From the NCBI RefSeq assembly GCF_004123805.1, contig NZ_RWJX01000006.1:1-64000 (forward strand): DNA of 64,000 bases, read 5' to 3'. The translations under genes were made by a program, and so were the position numbers. This document shows, one piece after another, positions 27,143-35,717 of this stretch (its first letter is position 1; each line of letters opens with the position of its first letter). This DNA comes from Cellulomonas endophytica. GTDB lineage: Bacteria > Actinomycetota > Actinomycetes > Actinomycetales > Cellulomonadaceae. Under the pieces are notes generated by a model that saw nothing but the letters and a program-made list of their open reading frames with translations, did no database searches and was not told the origin of the DNA.

Positions 27143-28588
27143 TCACCGCCGGTCGGCGGGCGCCGACCGCAGCAGCCGCGCCACCGCGATCATCGCGCCC
27201 CCGAGGACGGCCGGGATGCCGCCGCCCGGGTGCACGGACGCCCCGACCCGCCACAGCCACGGCCGCCACGGGTCGTGGTAGGCGGGGCGGTGGAAGGGCC
27301 CGCTCAGCCAGGGCGGCCGGGCCGCCCCGTAGAGCGCGCCGTGCGGCTCCCCGAGGGCGCCGTAGGAGTGCGGGTCGAGCACGAAGGGCCTCTCCATGCG
27401 CTCGGTCAGGGGGGCGTCGAGACCCAGGACGGCCGAGACCCGCTCGACCTCGCGGCGCACGAAGGGGTGCTCGACGGTGTAGCGGCCGCCGTCCGCGGGG
27501 GCGGTGAGCAGGACGCCGACGGTGCTGCGGCGGTTCGGGTACACCTCGCCGGCGCGGTAGTGGTTGACGAAGGCCATCGTGTCGGCGGGCTCGTCGCCGG
27601 CCTCGAGGCTGCGGTAGAGGGCGGCCGGGCGGGTCGGCAGCACGACGCTGTGCGCCGCGAACCCCGCGGGCAGCTCCTCGCGCAGCACCCCGTACACGGC
27701 GATGCCGGAGCACGAGAGCGCGCGCGGACGGGCGCCCGGGCGCCGTCGGCCCGGGCCGGCGCCGAGGGGCGGGGCGTCGAGCAGCGTCGCGAGGCGGTCG
27801 GCGTCCAGGGCGCTGACGACGAGGTCGGCCCGGTGCTCCCCGGCGACGGTGCTGACGCGGCCGCGCCGGAGGCGGGTCACGGCCTCGCCCGTGCGCACCT
27901 CGACCCCGGCCGCCTCCGCCCGGCGCGCGAGCGCCAGCACGATCTCGTGCACGCCCCCGCGGGGGACCCAGGCGCCGCGCTCGGCCATGATCGCCGGCAT
28001 GCTCGCGTAGAGGGCGGGGGTGCGCGCCGGCGAGACCCCCGCGTTGAGCGTGTGGATGGCGAGGACGTCCCGCAGCCCGTCGGGCAGCCAGGGGAGGCCG
28101 TCGAGGTAGGCGGCGGTCGTCAGCCGCCGCCCGTAGACCGCGAGGAGCCGCCGCAGCGCCGGCAGCGCCGCCCGGTCGAGGGGGTCGGCGAGCAGCAGCG
28201 CCGTCACGTCGTCCGCGAGCGGTGCGTGCAGGTCGCAGAAGCGGCGCCAGGCCGGGTACCAGGGGTGGTCGGGGGCGACGGGCAGGGTCGTCTCGTCACC
28301 GCGGTGGTGGTAGCGGCCGACCTCGGGCAGACGGACGAGGTCCAGGTCGGCGCCCGGGTCCGGCCGCCGGTCGTCGCCGAGCCGGCGCACGAGCTCGTCC
28401 CAGACCTCGGGGAACGTCACGAGCGACGGCCCGGTGTCGACCCTTTCGTCGCCCAGCAGCACCCGGCGGCTCTTGCCCCCGAGCCGGTCCGACGCCTCGA
28501 GCAGCACCACCCGGTGCCCGGCGCGCGCAAGGAGGGCCGACGCCGCGAGGCCGCCGAGCCCGCCGCCCACGACCACGACCCGGCTCAC
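27143..28588 (-). CDS. phytoene desaturase-family FAD oxidoreductase (CrtI-like)
   Basis: A 481-residue FAD-dependent desaturase. The dinucleotide motif V-V-V-G-G-G-L-G-G-L-A-A-S starts the protein, followed by L-L-E-A-S-D-R-L-G-G-K and, near the C-terminus, G-A-S-V-H-P-G-G-G-I-P-A-V. The family removes hydrogens from phytoene or later carotenoids. With a UbiA prenyltransferase next to it, it could act in a C50 pathway (lycopene elongation plus 3,4-desaturation) or simply make lycopene; the substrate cannot be read from sequence. GTG at 28588, 34 nt after the UbiA stop; idi follows downstream. Confidence 0.88.
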   Translation of the reverse strand: MSRVVVVGGGLGGLAASALLARAGHRVVLLEASDRLGGKSRRVLLGDERVDTGPSLVTFPEVWDELVRRLGDDRRPDPGADLDLVRLPEVGRYHHRGDETTLPVAPDHPWYPAWRRFCDLHAPLADDVTALLLADPLDRAALPALRRLLAVYGRRLTTAAYLDGLPWLPDGLRDVLAIHTLNAGVSPARTPALYASMPAIMAERGAWVPRGGVHEIVLALARRAEAAGVEVRTGEAVTRLRRGRVSTVAGEHRADLVVSALDADRLATLLDAPPLGAGPGRRRPGARPRALSCSGIAVYGVLREELPAGFAAHSVVLPTRPAALYRSLEAGDEPADTMAFVNHYRAGEVYPNRRSTVGVLLTAPADGGRYTVEHPFVRREVERVSAVLGLDAPLTERMERPFVLDPHSYGALGEPHGALYGAARPPWLSGPFHRPAYHDPWRPWLWRVGASVHPGGGIPAVLGGAMIAVARLLRSAPADRR

Positions 28589-28622
28589 GGCCGCCCCCCG
28601 GTGCCGGCGGGCCCCGTCGCCG

Positions 28623-29498
28623 TCACGGGTAGCGCCCGAGGTGGACGGCGACCGTGAGCAGCACCCCGGCGACGGACCCCGCGACGTAGGGGAACGCGAC
28701 CGACAGACGGTAGAGCCGGTGGCCCGTCGCCGGCGTGGGGTCGCGCAGCAGGCCCACGACGAGGGTGCCCGCGATCGCCAGGTTCACGGCCGCCACGGGG
28801 ATGCTCTCCAGCGCGAAGAGCACCGTCGAGAGCAGCCACCAGGCCCCGCTCCACAGCGCCGTCCCCCGGGGCCCGAGGCGCACGGCCGTCGTCGTGATCC
28901 CCGCGGCCCGGTCCTCGACGATGTCCTGCACCGCGTCGAAGGGGTGCTTCGCCACGCTCCACGCCATGAGCCCGAGGGCCACGGGCCACACGGGCTCCAC
29001 GCCGAGCGCCAGGGGCACGATCAGCAGCGGCAGCGCGTACGCGGCGTTGCTCAGCGCGTCGAGGAACGGGCGGGCCTTGAACCGCAGCGGCCGCGCGGAG
29101 TAGAAGACGAAGACCCCGGCGTACAGCAGGACGACGGCGTTGGCCGCGGTCGGGAGGGCGAGGAGGAACCACAGGAGGAACGGCACGTTGAGCACCGCGA
29201 CGCCGCCGGCGATGAGCCGCACCTCCGAGGGCCGGATGCGCGCCCCCTCGAGGGAGCCCTTGCGCGGGTTGGCGGCGTCCGTCTCCTGGTCGTAGATGTC
29301 GTTGACGCCGTAGATGAGCAGGTTGAACGGCAGCGTCAGCCACAGGAGGACCGGCAGGGCGCGCACGTCCATGAGCGCGCCGGTGAGCCAGACGGCGACG
29401 ACCCCGCTGCCGATGGTGTTGACCCACAGCACCGGGCGCGAGATGTGCACGAGGCGTCGCAGGACCGCACCGGCGCGGGCCGGCGCGACGCCCGCCAC
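28623..29498 (-). CDS. UbiA-family prenyltransferase (lycopene-elongase-like)
   Basis: A 291-residue integral membrane prenyltransferase with about eight hydrophobic segments. The magnesium-diphosphate motif is N-D-I-Y-D-Q-E-T-D and a second Asp-rich motif is D-I-V-E-D. The N-P-R-K-G after the first motif and the neighbouring CrtI-like and Idi genes resemble lycopene elongases (CrtEb/LyeJ type), which would make C50 carotenoids; homogentisate- or heme-type substrates are less likely by context. GTG at 29498 behind GAGGGGGCGAGG. A longer frame passes through a poly-G tract upstream, so a longer N-terminus is not excluded. Confidence 0.82.
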   Translation of the reverse strand: MAGVAPARAGAVLRRLVHISRPVLWVNTIGSGVVAVWLTGALMDVRALPVLLWLTLPFNLLIYGVNDIYDQETDAANPRKGSLEGARIRPSEVRLIAGGVAVLNVPFLLWFLLALPTAANAVVLLYAGVFVFYSARPLRFKARPFLDALSNAAYALPLLIVPLALGVEPVWPVALGLMAWSVAKHPFDAVQDIVEDRAAGITTTAVRLGPRGTALWSGAWWLLSTVLFALESIPVAAVNLAIAGTLVVGLLRDPTPATGHRLYRLSVAFPYVAGSVAGVLLTVAVHLGRYP

Positions 29499-29573
29499 GG
29501 CCTCGCCCCCCTCAGCGACGGGACCGCCCTCCGCACGACGAGGACCGGCGCGTGCTGCGAGCGCGCATGCCGT

Positions 29574-29585
29574 CCCCCCCCCCCC
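29574..29585. repeat. C12 homopolymer in the UbiA/glycosyltransferase intergenic region
   Basis: Twelve consecutive C residues. The 313-bp gap (29499-29811) between the divergent UbiA operon and the glycosyltransferase also holds a minus-strand TACGTT hexamer near 29690 that may be the operon promoter; I see nothing else there. On the minus strand the tract lies in the UbiA leader, or in the N-terminal coding region if a longer start is used, and is prone to slippage. Confidence 0.9.
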
Positions 29586-29811
29586 GTGATCGTCGTCGTG
29601 CCGTCCTCGTGCCGTCGCGGTCCCCGCCGCCGCGGCGGCAGGGCGCGCCGACCACGCGGCCACGCACCCCGGGCGTCGTCGGGGCAGAACGTAACCCGGC
29701 CCGCGGAGACGGGGCCAGCCCGCGCCGACGCGCCGGTGGTGCGCCCGCAGGTCGCTCACAGGTCGGCCGGCGCCTGTCGGCGGGCGGGCCGGCACGGGGG
29801 AGACTGCCCGG

Positions 29812-31038
29812 GTGCGGATGATGCTGCTGACGGCCGGGACCCGCGGCGACGTCGAGCCGTTCCTGGCCCTGGCCCGGTACGCCGCCGCCCGGGGCCACGA
29901 CGTCCGGCTGGCCACGACCGAGGACGCGGAGCGGCCGCCGGACGTGGACGTCGTCGGGCTCGACCTCGACTTCCGCCGCGTGTTCCGTCCCCCGGGCCGC
30001 ACGCCGTGGGCGCTGGCGCACCACCTGCGCACGGAGGTGCGGCCGGGGATGCGGCGGATGTTCGCCGCGGCGGTGCGCCAGACCCTGCTCTTCGCCCCCG
30101 ACGTGGTGGTGCACCACCCCCTGGTCCTCAGCGCGCCGATGGCGGCCGACGCCCTCGGCGTGCCCCGGGTGCTCGTCGAGCTCTCCCCGGTCGCGACCCC
30201 GTCCGGGGCGTTCCCAGCGGCGGGGGGCCCGACGGCGACGTACGACCTGGGCCGCTGGAACCGGGCGACCTACGCCGTCCCGCGCGCCGCCGCCCACCTC
30301 TTCGACGCCGACGTCGCCCGGGCCGCGGCGGGGCTGCCCGGTGGCCGCCGCCCCCCGGTGCGGACGCGCTCCCGCGCCACGCTCATGGCCGTGAGCCCGC
30401 AGCTCCTGCCCCGGCCCCGGGACTGGCCGGCGCAGGTGCACCTCACGGGGAGCTGGCACGACGAGGACGCGCGCGGGGGCAGCCGGCACGACCGGACGGC
30501 GGTGGCGCCCGTGGACCCCGAGGTCGCGGCGTTCGTCTCCGGCGGCGGGCACCTCGTCGCCTCCTTCGGCTCCATGGCGGTGGGCGGGGCCGAGGCGCGG
30601 GCCCGGGCCGTCGTGGCGGCGGCCCGGGCCCACGGCCTGCGCGCGCTGCTGCTGACGGGCTGGGGCGGGATGGCGCTGCCCGAGGACCTGCGCGGCGACG
30701 ACGTGCTGGCGGTGCGGTCGGCGCCCTTCGACGCGGTCCTGCCGGGCGCGGCGGCGGTCGTCCACCACGGCGGCGCCGGCACGTCGCACGCGACGGCCCG
30801 CGCCGGCGTCCCGGCCGTGGTCGTGCCGGTCACCGCCGACCAGCCGTTCTGGGGAGCGCAGCTCCACCGGCGCGGCCTCGCGGCCCGTCCCGTCCCCGTC
30901 CGCCGCCTGACGGCCGCGACCCTGGTGTCCGCCCTCGGTGACTTGTCCGGCCGTCGCGAGCGTGCCGCCGAGGTCGGGCGGGCCATGCGGCAGGAGGACG
31001 GCCTGGGGGCGGCACTGGCGGTGCTCACCGCGCTGTGA
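29812..31038 (+). CDS. GT1-family (UGT-like) glycosyltransferase
   Basis: A 408-residue GT-B glycosyltransferase related to MGT/UGT enzymes. N-terminal acceptor part: L-L-T-A-G-T-R-G-D-V-E-P-F-L-A-L. C-terminal donor site: V-V-H-H-G-G-A-G-T-S-H-A-T-A-R-A-G-V-P and D-Q-P-F-W-G. These enzymes move glucose or other sugars from UDP/dTDP donors to lipids, sterols or carotenoids. Position divergent from the carotenoid genes makes a carotenoid or terpenoid glycosylation plausible. GTG at 29812 lies 6 nt after GAGACT (leaderless-type); ATG at 29818 is an alternative. Confidence 0.88.
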   Translation: MRMMLLTAGTRGDVEPFLALARYAAARGHDVRLATTEDAERPPDVDVVGLDLDFRRVFRPPGRTPWALAHHLRTEVRPGMRRMFAAAVRQTLLFAPDVVVHHPLVLSAPMAADALGVPRVLVELSPVATPSGAFPAAGGPTATYDLGRWNRATYAVPRAAAHLFDADVARAAAGLPGGRRPPVRTRSRATLMAVSPQLLPRPRDWPAQVHLTGSWHDEDARGGSRHDRTAVAPVDPEVAAFVSGGGHLVASFGSMAVGGAEARARAVVAAARAHGLRALLLTGWGGMALPEDLRGDDVLAVRSAPFDAVLPGAAAVVHHGGAGTSHATARAGVPAVVVPVTADQPFWGAQLHRRGLAARPVPVRRLTAATLVSALGDLSGRRERAAEVGRAMRQEDGLGAALAVLTAL

Positions 31039-31107
31039 CGCCCGGCGCCACCCGCACTGCCGTGCGGGCCGCGGCCCCGGGTGCCCGGCGGCCCGGTCCG
31101 CCGTCCG

Positions 31108-31338
31108 TCAGGAGGGGCCGAGGGCGCCGGGGTCCGGTGCACGGAACGGCGGGTCCGCCCGGTCCTCCAGGCCCGCGGGGAGGCTCTCGTCGGGGGCGGC
31201 GTCGTCGGCACCCCCCGTGAGGCCCTCGTCCTCGTCGAAGCCGGGGGCCGTGCCCGGCGCATCGGGACCCAGGTCGGCCGCCGGGACGCCGTCGGCGTTC
31301 CTGTCGGGGTGGGGGAGCAGGGGTTCGGTCTGGCTCAT
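31108..31338 (-). CDS. small acidic hypothetical protein (76 aa)
   Basis: A short acidic, probably disordered protein rich in Asp, Pro, Gly and Ala (G-F-D-E-D-E-G-L). No domain recognised. The ATG at 31338 is preceded by CAGGCT and 6 nt, the leaderless pattern used by neighbours, which supports the gene being real. Function unknown. Confidence 0.6.
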   Translation of the reverse strand: MSQTEPLLPHPDRNADGVPAADLGPDAPGTAPGFDEDEGLTGGADDAAPDESLPAGLEDRADPPFRAPDPGALGPS

Positions 31339-31480
31339 GCCCCGAGCCTGCACCGCGGGCCGAGGGCCCGCGACGCCGCCCGGACGCGTCGACGCTCGCC
31401 GGAGCCGCCCGTGGAGTCAAGAACAGTCGGCATCGGATGGATATTCGTCACCGCCGACCCGGCGGCGGCGTCGGCCGGCC

Positions 31481-32098
31481 GTCATCCACGAGCGCCTCAC
31501 CGACGAGGCGCGCGTGCACGACCCGTCCTACCCGACGCCGGCCTACCTGCGCTCCATCACGCGCACGGGGAACATCCGGGACGTCGGTGACACGGCGGCC
31601 GCGACGCCCGGCTCCGACCTCATCGAGGAGGTCCTGCTCGACGACAGGCCGGGCCAGGTGTTCCTGCAGGCGTGGGGCGGCCCGAACACGATCGCCCGCG
31701 CCCTCCTGTCGATCCAGGAGGAGTACGAGGGCACGCCGGAGTGGGAGGCGGTGCACGCCAAGGTGTCCGCGAAGGCCGTGCTCACGAGCTGGGGCCAGCA
31801 GGACACCACCTTCGTCGACTACATCCGGCCGAACTGGCCGGACCTGGAGCACCGCGAGGTCGCCACGAACATCTGGGGGTACTTCGCCCGCGGCGCCGTC
31901 CCCGGGGACCAGGCGTCGAAGCTCGGCGCGGCGTGGATGCAGGCGAACGTCTCGTCGGTGGGGCCGCTCGGCGCGGAGTACCGCGTGTGGGGCGAAGGAG
32001 AGCAGATGGCCGCCGGCTTCGACGACGAGGACTACTTCGGCCTGTCCGGGTACACCGCCGACGAGCTGCGCGCCATGGGCTACCTCGTGTGGGGGGAT
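31481..32098 (+). pseudogene. DUF1593 (nucleoside hydrolase-like) gene fragment
   Basis: About 205 codons match the middle of DUF1593 proteins: H-D-P-S-Y-P-T, L-Q-A-W-G-G-P-N-T-I-A-R-A-L and N-W-P-D-L-E-H-R-E-V. The N-terminal part with the catalytic T-D-x-G-N-E-P-D-D motif is missing, and the homology stops after G-Y-L-V-W near 32095, where the frame runs into unrelated sequence. No start codon with a ribosome site is seen. Intact relatives are secreted carbohydrate-active proteins, so this is probably a deletion remnant. Confidence 0.7.
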
Positions 32099-32263
32099 CC
32101 CCTTGAGCACCGTCGCTCCCGTGGTGGTGCGTGCGCTCGCGGCGGCCCGCCGCGGTCGACGGCCCACCCTAGGGGCCGTGGAGCGCGGCCGTGCTCGTGC
32201 GGCGCGCCGGCGGTCGGGCTCGTCCCCTTGCCCCGCAGGCGGACGCACCCGCAGGGTGAGGCC

Positions 32264-32887
32264 ATGTGGAGCAGGGTGGTCGCGGGCGGCGACGGCGAGG
32301 ACGACGGGCGCGACGTGGACCACGAGCGGGAGATGCGGTCCTACGCGCCGCCGGACAACGAGGTGGGCGTCGCGGTGGCGGGGCCCCGTCTGGTCTCCCG
32401 CACGGACGGGGCGGCCCTCCTGCTCGACGCCGTGGTCGTGCACTCCACCGGCCTGCGCATCCGGATGGCGCTCGTGTGCCGGGACGTGCCCGGCTCGGCC
32501 GGCCGCCACCCCTACCGGGACCTCGAGCCCGCGGTCGGGGTGGAGCTCGCGGACGGGACCCGGGTCCTGCCCCGCCTCGGGCGCATGGGGCAGCCGCAGC
32601 TGCACGAGCGCGGCGGGCAGGGCGGCGGGCGCCGCTGGGAGCGCGAGCTCTGGCTGTCGCCCGTCCCCGACGGCGACCTGACGGTCGTGCTCGGCTCCGT
32701 CGGGATCGAGGTCCCCGAGGGGCGGTGGGTCGTCCCGGGCGAGGAGATCGCGGCCGCCCGGCTCGGGGTGCTCGAGCTGTGGCCGTGGACGCCCGAGGTG
32801 CACGAGGACGTCTACCCGGAGTCCCCGCTGCCGGCCGGTGGCTGGTTCGAGGCGGCCGCCGGCGCGTCGTCGGACGCGCCCGGGTGA
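32264..32887 (+). CDS. hypothetical protein (207 aa)
   Basis: I do not recognise a domain with certainty. The protein has a Asp/Arg-rich start, then beta-rich sequence (D-G-A-A-L-L-L-D-A-V-V-V-H-S-T-G-L-R-I-R-M-A-L), a Gly-rich loop and W-E-R-E-L-W-L-S-P-V-P-D-G, then L-E-L-W-P-W-T-P-E-V-H-E-D. No signal peptide. ATG at 32264 behind AGGGTGAGG. Its stop overlaps the GTG of the MarR gene (GTGA), so it is in an operon with the regulator. Confidence 0.65.
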   Translation: MWSRVVAGGDGEDDGRDVDHEREMRSYAPPDNEVGVAVAGPRLVSRTDGAALLLDAVVVHSTGLRIRMALVCRDVPGSAGRHPYRDLEPAVGVELADGTRVLPRLGRMGQPQLHERGGQGGGRRWERELWLSPVPDGDLTVVLGSVGIEVPEGRWVVPGEEIAAARLGVLELWPWTPEVHEDVYPESPLPAGGWFEAAAGASSDAPG

Positions 32888-33378
32888 CCGGGGGAGGGGG
32901 CGGCCGCGGCTCCGTCCGTCGGGCGAACGAGGCCTGGGAGGCGCTGTTCCGCGCCCAGGCGACGCTCGCGCGCGAGTTCGAGGCCGCCGACTACTGGGGC
33001 GACGTCTCGCCGCGCGACTACGGCCTGCTGTACGCGCTCGCCGGGCAGGCGGACGGCGTGCGCGTCACCGACCTCACGCGCGACGTCCTCCTCACCCAGG
33101 CCGGCGTGTCGCGGCTCGTCGGGCGGCTCGAGGCGCGGGGCCTCGTCGCGCGCCTGGGCGACCCCGACGACGGGCGCGCCAGCCGCGTGGTGCTCACGGA
33201 GGCCGGCCGGGCGGCCCAGCGGCGGGTCGGGCGGGCGCACGCGCGGCACGTCACCGAGGCGATGACCCGCGCCCTCGCGCCGGAGCAGCTGGAGGTCCTG
33301 CGGGGGCTCACCACGGACCTGTCCCTGGCGACGCCTCGCACGGACGGGTCGCCCGGCACCCGGCGCGGCCACGGCTGA
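32884..33378 (+). CDS. MarR-family transcriptional regulator
   Basis: A 164-residue winged-helix regulator: V-T-D-L-T-R-D-V-L-L-T-Q-A-G-V-S-R-L-V-G-R-L as the recognition helix region and D-P-D-D-G-R-A-S-R-V-V-L-T as the wing. MarR proteins repress adjacent genes and respond to phenolic or redox signals. GTG overlapping the upstream stop. An inverted repeat lies 24 bp after its stop, before the LLM/F420 gene pair, which is the likely regulated operon. Confidence 0.9.
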   Translation: MTGGGGGRGSVRRANEAWEALFRAQATLAREFEAADYWGDVSPRDYGLLYALAGQADGVRVTDLTRDVLLTQAGVSRLVGRLEARGLVARLGDPDDGRASRVVLTEAGRAAQRRVGRAHARHVTEAMTRALAPEQLEVLRGLTTDLSLATPRTDGSPGTRRGHG

Positions 33379-33401
33379 CCGGCTGCGCGCGACGGCGGAA
33401 T

Positions 33402-33417
33402 ACATGCGGCGTCATGT
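33402..33417 (+). promoter_or_regulatory. candidate MarR operator
   Basis: Inverted repeat ACATG-CGGCGT-CATGT between the MarR gene and the LLM oxidoreductase gene. Size and position fit a MarR operator for the downstream operon; binding is not shown. Confidence 0.45.
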
Positions 33418-33518
33418 TGTTGGGCGGGTGCAGCGGCACGACGAGGGGCACGGGCCCGTCGGCCGCCGGCACGAGGCCCGACGCCTCGCGCGAACGCCGT
33501 GAGAGAGGCAGTGCAGGC

Positions 33519-34658
33519 ATGACCACCACGTCGAGCACGGGGACGACCGGACGGATCCAGTTCGGTCTCGACACGTTCGGTGACGTCCCGGAGGACGACC
33601 GCGGGGCGCTGCTCTCCCACGCGGACGCCATCCGGCAGGTCGTCGAGGAGGCGGTGCTGGCGGACCGCAGCGGCGTCGACGTCATCGCCCTCGGCGAGCA
33701 CCACCGCCCCGAGTACGCGATCTCGACCCCCGAGACGGTGCTGGCGGGGATCGCCACCCGCACGGAGCGGATCACGCTCGCCTCGGGCGTCACCGTGCTG
33801 TCCTCCGACGACCCCGTGCGGGTCTTCCAGCGCTTCGCGACCGTCGACGCCCTCTCGGGCGGCCGGGCGCAGGTGATCCTCGGCCGCGGGTCCTTCACGG
33901 AGTCCTTCCCCCTGTTCGGGTACGACCTCGCGGACTACGACGTGCTCTTCGAGGAGAAGATCGCGCTCTTCGCCGAGCTCCTCAAGGAGGGGCCGGTGAC
34001 CTGGCAGGGGACGACGCGTGCGGCGCTGCACGAGGCGGAGGTGTTCCCCCGCACCGACTCGGGGCACCTGGACACCTGGGTCGGCGTGGGCGGCTCGCCG
34101 CAGTCCGTGATCCGCGCCGCCCGCTACGGGCTGCCCCTCATGCTCGCGATCATCGGCGGGGACCCGGCGCGGTTCGCCCCCTACGTCGACCTGTACCGGC
34201 GGGCCGCCGAGCAGCTCGGCACGACGGCGCACCCGGTCGGGATGCACTCCCCGGGGTTCGTCGCGGACACCGACCGGGAGGCCGTCGAGCTCGTCTGGCC
34301 GCGCTACCGGGTGCTGCGCGACCGCATCGGCGCGCTGCGTGGGTGGCCGCCGATCCACCGGGACGAGTTCGAGGCGGAGGTCGCCGAGGGCTCGCTCTAC
34401 ATCGGGTCGCCCGAGACGGTGGCGAGGCGCATCGCGGCAGCCGTGGGCACCCTCGACGTGGGCCGCTTCGACCTCGTCTACACCACCGGCAGCACCCCGG
34501 TGCGGGCGCGGATGCACGCGGTCGACCTCTACGGCAACGTCGTCGTGCCGCGCGTGCGCGAGCTCCTCGCCGCCCGCACGGGCGTCGCGGCCGGATCGGC
34601 CGTGTCCGGCGGGTCGGGCGACGAGGGCGGCGGCGCCGACGCCCGGGCCCGGGCATGA
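33519..34658 (+). CDS. LLM-class flavin-dependent oxidoreductase
   Basis: A 379-residue luciferase-like TIM-barrel protein of the Atu2307/SP_0267 subfamily, with [19 protein letters not shown] and [11 protein letters not shown]. These proteins are flavin- or F420-dependent. ATG at 33519 with GAGAGAGG Shine-Dalgarno. The stop overlaps the ATG of the next gene (ATGA), an NADP/F420 reductase-like protein that could supply reduced cofactor. Probable MarR control through the upstream palindrome. Confidence 0.88.
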   Translation: MTTTSSTGTTGRIQFGLDTFGDVPEDDRGALLSHADAIRQVVEEAVLADRSGVDVIALGEHHRPEYAISTPETVLAGIATRTERITLASGVTVLSSDDPVRVFQRFATVDALSGGRAQVILGRGSFTESFPLFGYDLADYDVLFEEKIALFAELLKEGPVTWQGTTRAALHEAEVFPRTDSGHLDTWVGVGGSPQSVIRAARYGLPLMLAIIGGDPARFAPYVDLYRRAAEQLGTTAHPVGMHSPGFVADTDREAVELVWPRYRVLRDRIGALRGWPPIHRDEFEAEVAEGSLYIGSPETVARRIAAAVGTLDVGRFDLVYTTGSTPVRARMHAVDLYGNVVVPRVRELLAARTGVAAGSAVSGGSGDEGGGADARARA

Positions 34659-35329
34659 GCACGGTCGCCGTCCTCGGTGCCGGGAAGGTCGGCACGGTCC
34701 TGGCCCGGCTCGCGGTCCGTGCCGGCCACCGCGTGCTCGTCGCCGGCTCGGGCGACCCCTCCCGCATCGCGCTGACGGTCGAGGTGCTCGCCCCGGGCGC
34801 CGTCGCGACCACCGCGGCCGACGCCGCGCGGGAGGCGGACGTCGTGGTGCTGGCGCTGCCCCTGGGCAGGTACCGCACCCTCCCGGCCGACGCGCTCGCC
34901 GGGAAGCTCGTCGTCGACGCGATGAACTACTGGTGGGAGGTCGACGGGGTGCGCCCGGACCTCACGGACGCGGGCACCTCGACGAGCGAGATCGTCCAGG
35001 CGTCCCTGCCCGCCTCGCGGGTGGTCAAGGCCTTCAACCACATGGGCTACCACGACCTCGAGGCCGGGGCACGCCCTCGTGGGGCGGCCGGACGGAAGGC
35101 GATCGCGCTCGCGGGCGACCGGACCGAGGACGTCGCGGTCGTGGCGGCGCTCGTCGACGGGCTGGGTTTCGACCCCGTCGTCGCCGGGCGCCTGGCGGAC
35201 GGCGCGGCGCTCGAGCCGGGCACCGCGCCCTTCGGGGCGAACGTCGACGCGGACCGTCTGCGCGCGATGCTCGTCCGTCCGCCCCTGGCCGCCGTCCCGG
35301 CGATGACGACGGGCGCCGACCCGGCCTAG
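34655..35329 (+). CDS. F420:NADP oxidoreductase-like NADPH-binding protein
   Basis: A 224-residue Rossmann protein: [11 protein letters not shown] at the start, V-L-A-L-P-L-G-R-Y at the cofactor edge and V-V-K-A-F-N-H-M-G as the family hallmark of F420H2:NADP reductases (also NADPH-dependent F420 reductases). Coupled (ATGA) with the LLM gene, so the pair may run a small redox pathway with F420 or flavin recycling. The IS3 element starts 28 bp after the stop. Confidence 0.85.
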   Translation: MSTVAVLGAGKVGTVLARLAVRAGHRVLVAGSGDPSRIALTVEVLAPGAVATTAADAAREADVVVLALPLGRYRTLPADALAGKLVVDAMNYWWEVDGVRPDLTDAGTSTSEIVQASLPASRVVKAFNHMGYHDLEAGARPRGAAGRKAIALAGDRTEDVAVVAALVDGLGFDPVVAGRLADGAALEPGTAPFGANVDADRLRAMLVRPPLAAVPAMTTGADPA

Positions 35330-35357
35330 CTGTACTCGGCCAGCACGTTGGTGACGG

Positions 35358-35383
35358 GGGACTGTTGCAGGTTCGGTTGACAC
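35358..35383 (+). repeat. left terminal inverted repeat of the IS3 element
   Basis: Begins GGGACTGTTGCAGG and ends GGTTGACAC. Compared with the reverse complement of the right end, 23 of 26 positions are identical. Confidence 0.85.
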
Positions 35384-35417
35384 CTGACCTGTGGGGACTG
35401 TGGTCCCCGCTGGAAGG

Positions 35418-35717
35418 ATGTGCCCCGTGCCCAAGCCCCATCCGAAGGAGTTCCGCGATGACGTCGTGGCGGTCGCGCGCCGCGGTGAGGCGCCGATCGC
35501 TGACATCGCGAAGGACTTCAACATCTCCGAGTCGTGCCTGCGGAACTGGTTGAAGGCCGCTGACGTCTAGGCCGGCAACCGGCCCGGCGTGACGGCCAGC
35601 GAATCGGCCGAGCTGCGGGACCTGCGGCGCCGCAACCGGTTGCTGAAGCAGGAGAACGAGGTCCTGCGCAAGGCCGCCGCGTACCTGTCGCAGGCGGTGC
35701 TGCCCTCCCCAAAATGA
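35418..35717 (+). pseudogene. IS3 orfA (helix-turn-helix transposase subunit) with in-frame TAG
   Basis: Reads as an IS3 OrfA: P-K-E-F-R-D-D-V-V-A-V-A-R-R-G-E, then I-A-D-I-A-K-D-F-N-I-S-E-S-C-L-R-N-W-L, the helix-turn-helix. After residue 50 there is TAG (35568-35570) where relatives have a sense codon; translation would otherwise continue through E-L-R-D-L-R-R-R-N-R-L-L-K-Q-E-N, the leucine-zipper region, to TGA at 35715, overlapping orfB. No frameshift, only the stop. OrfA is therefore probably lost. Confidence 0.8.
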
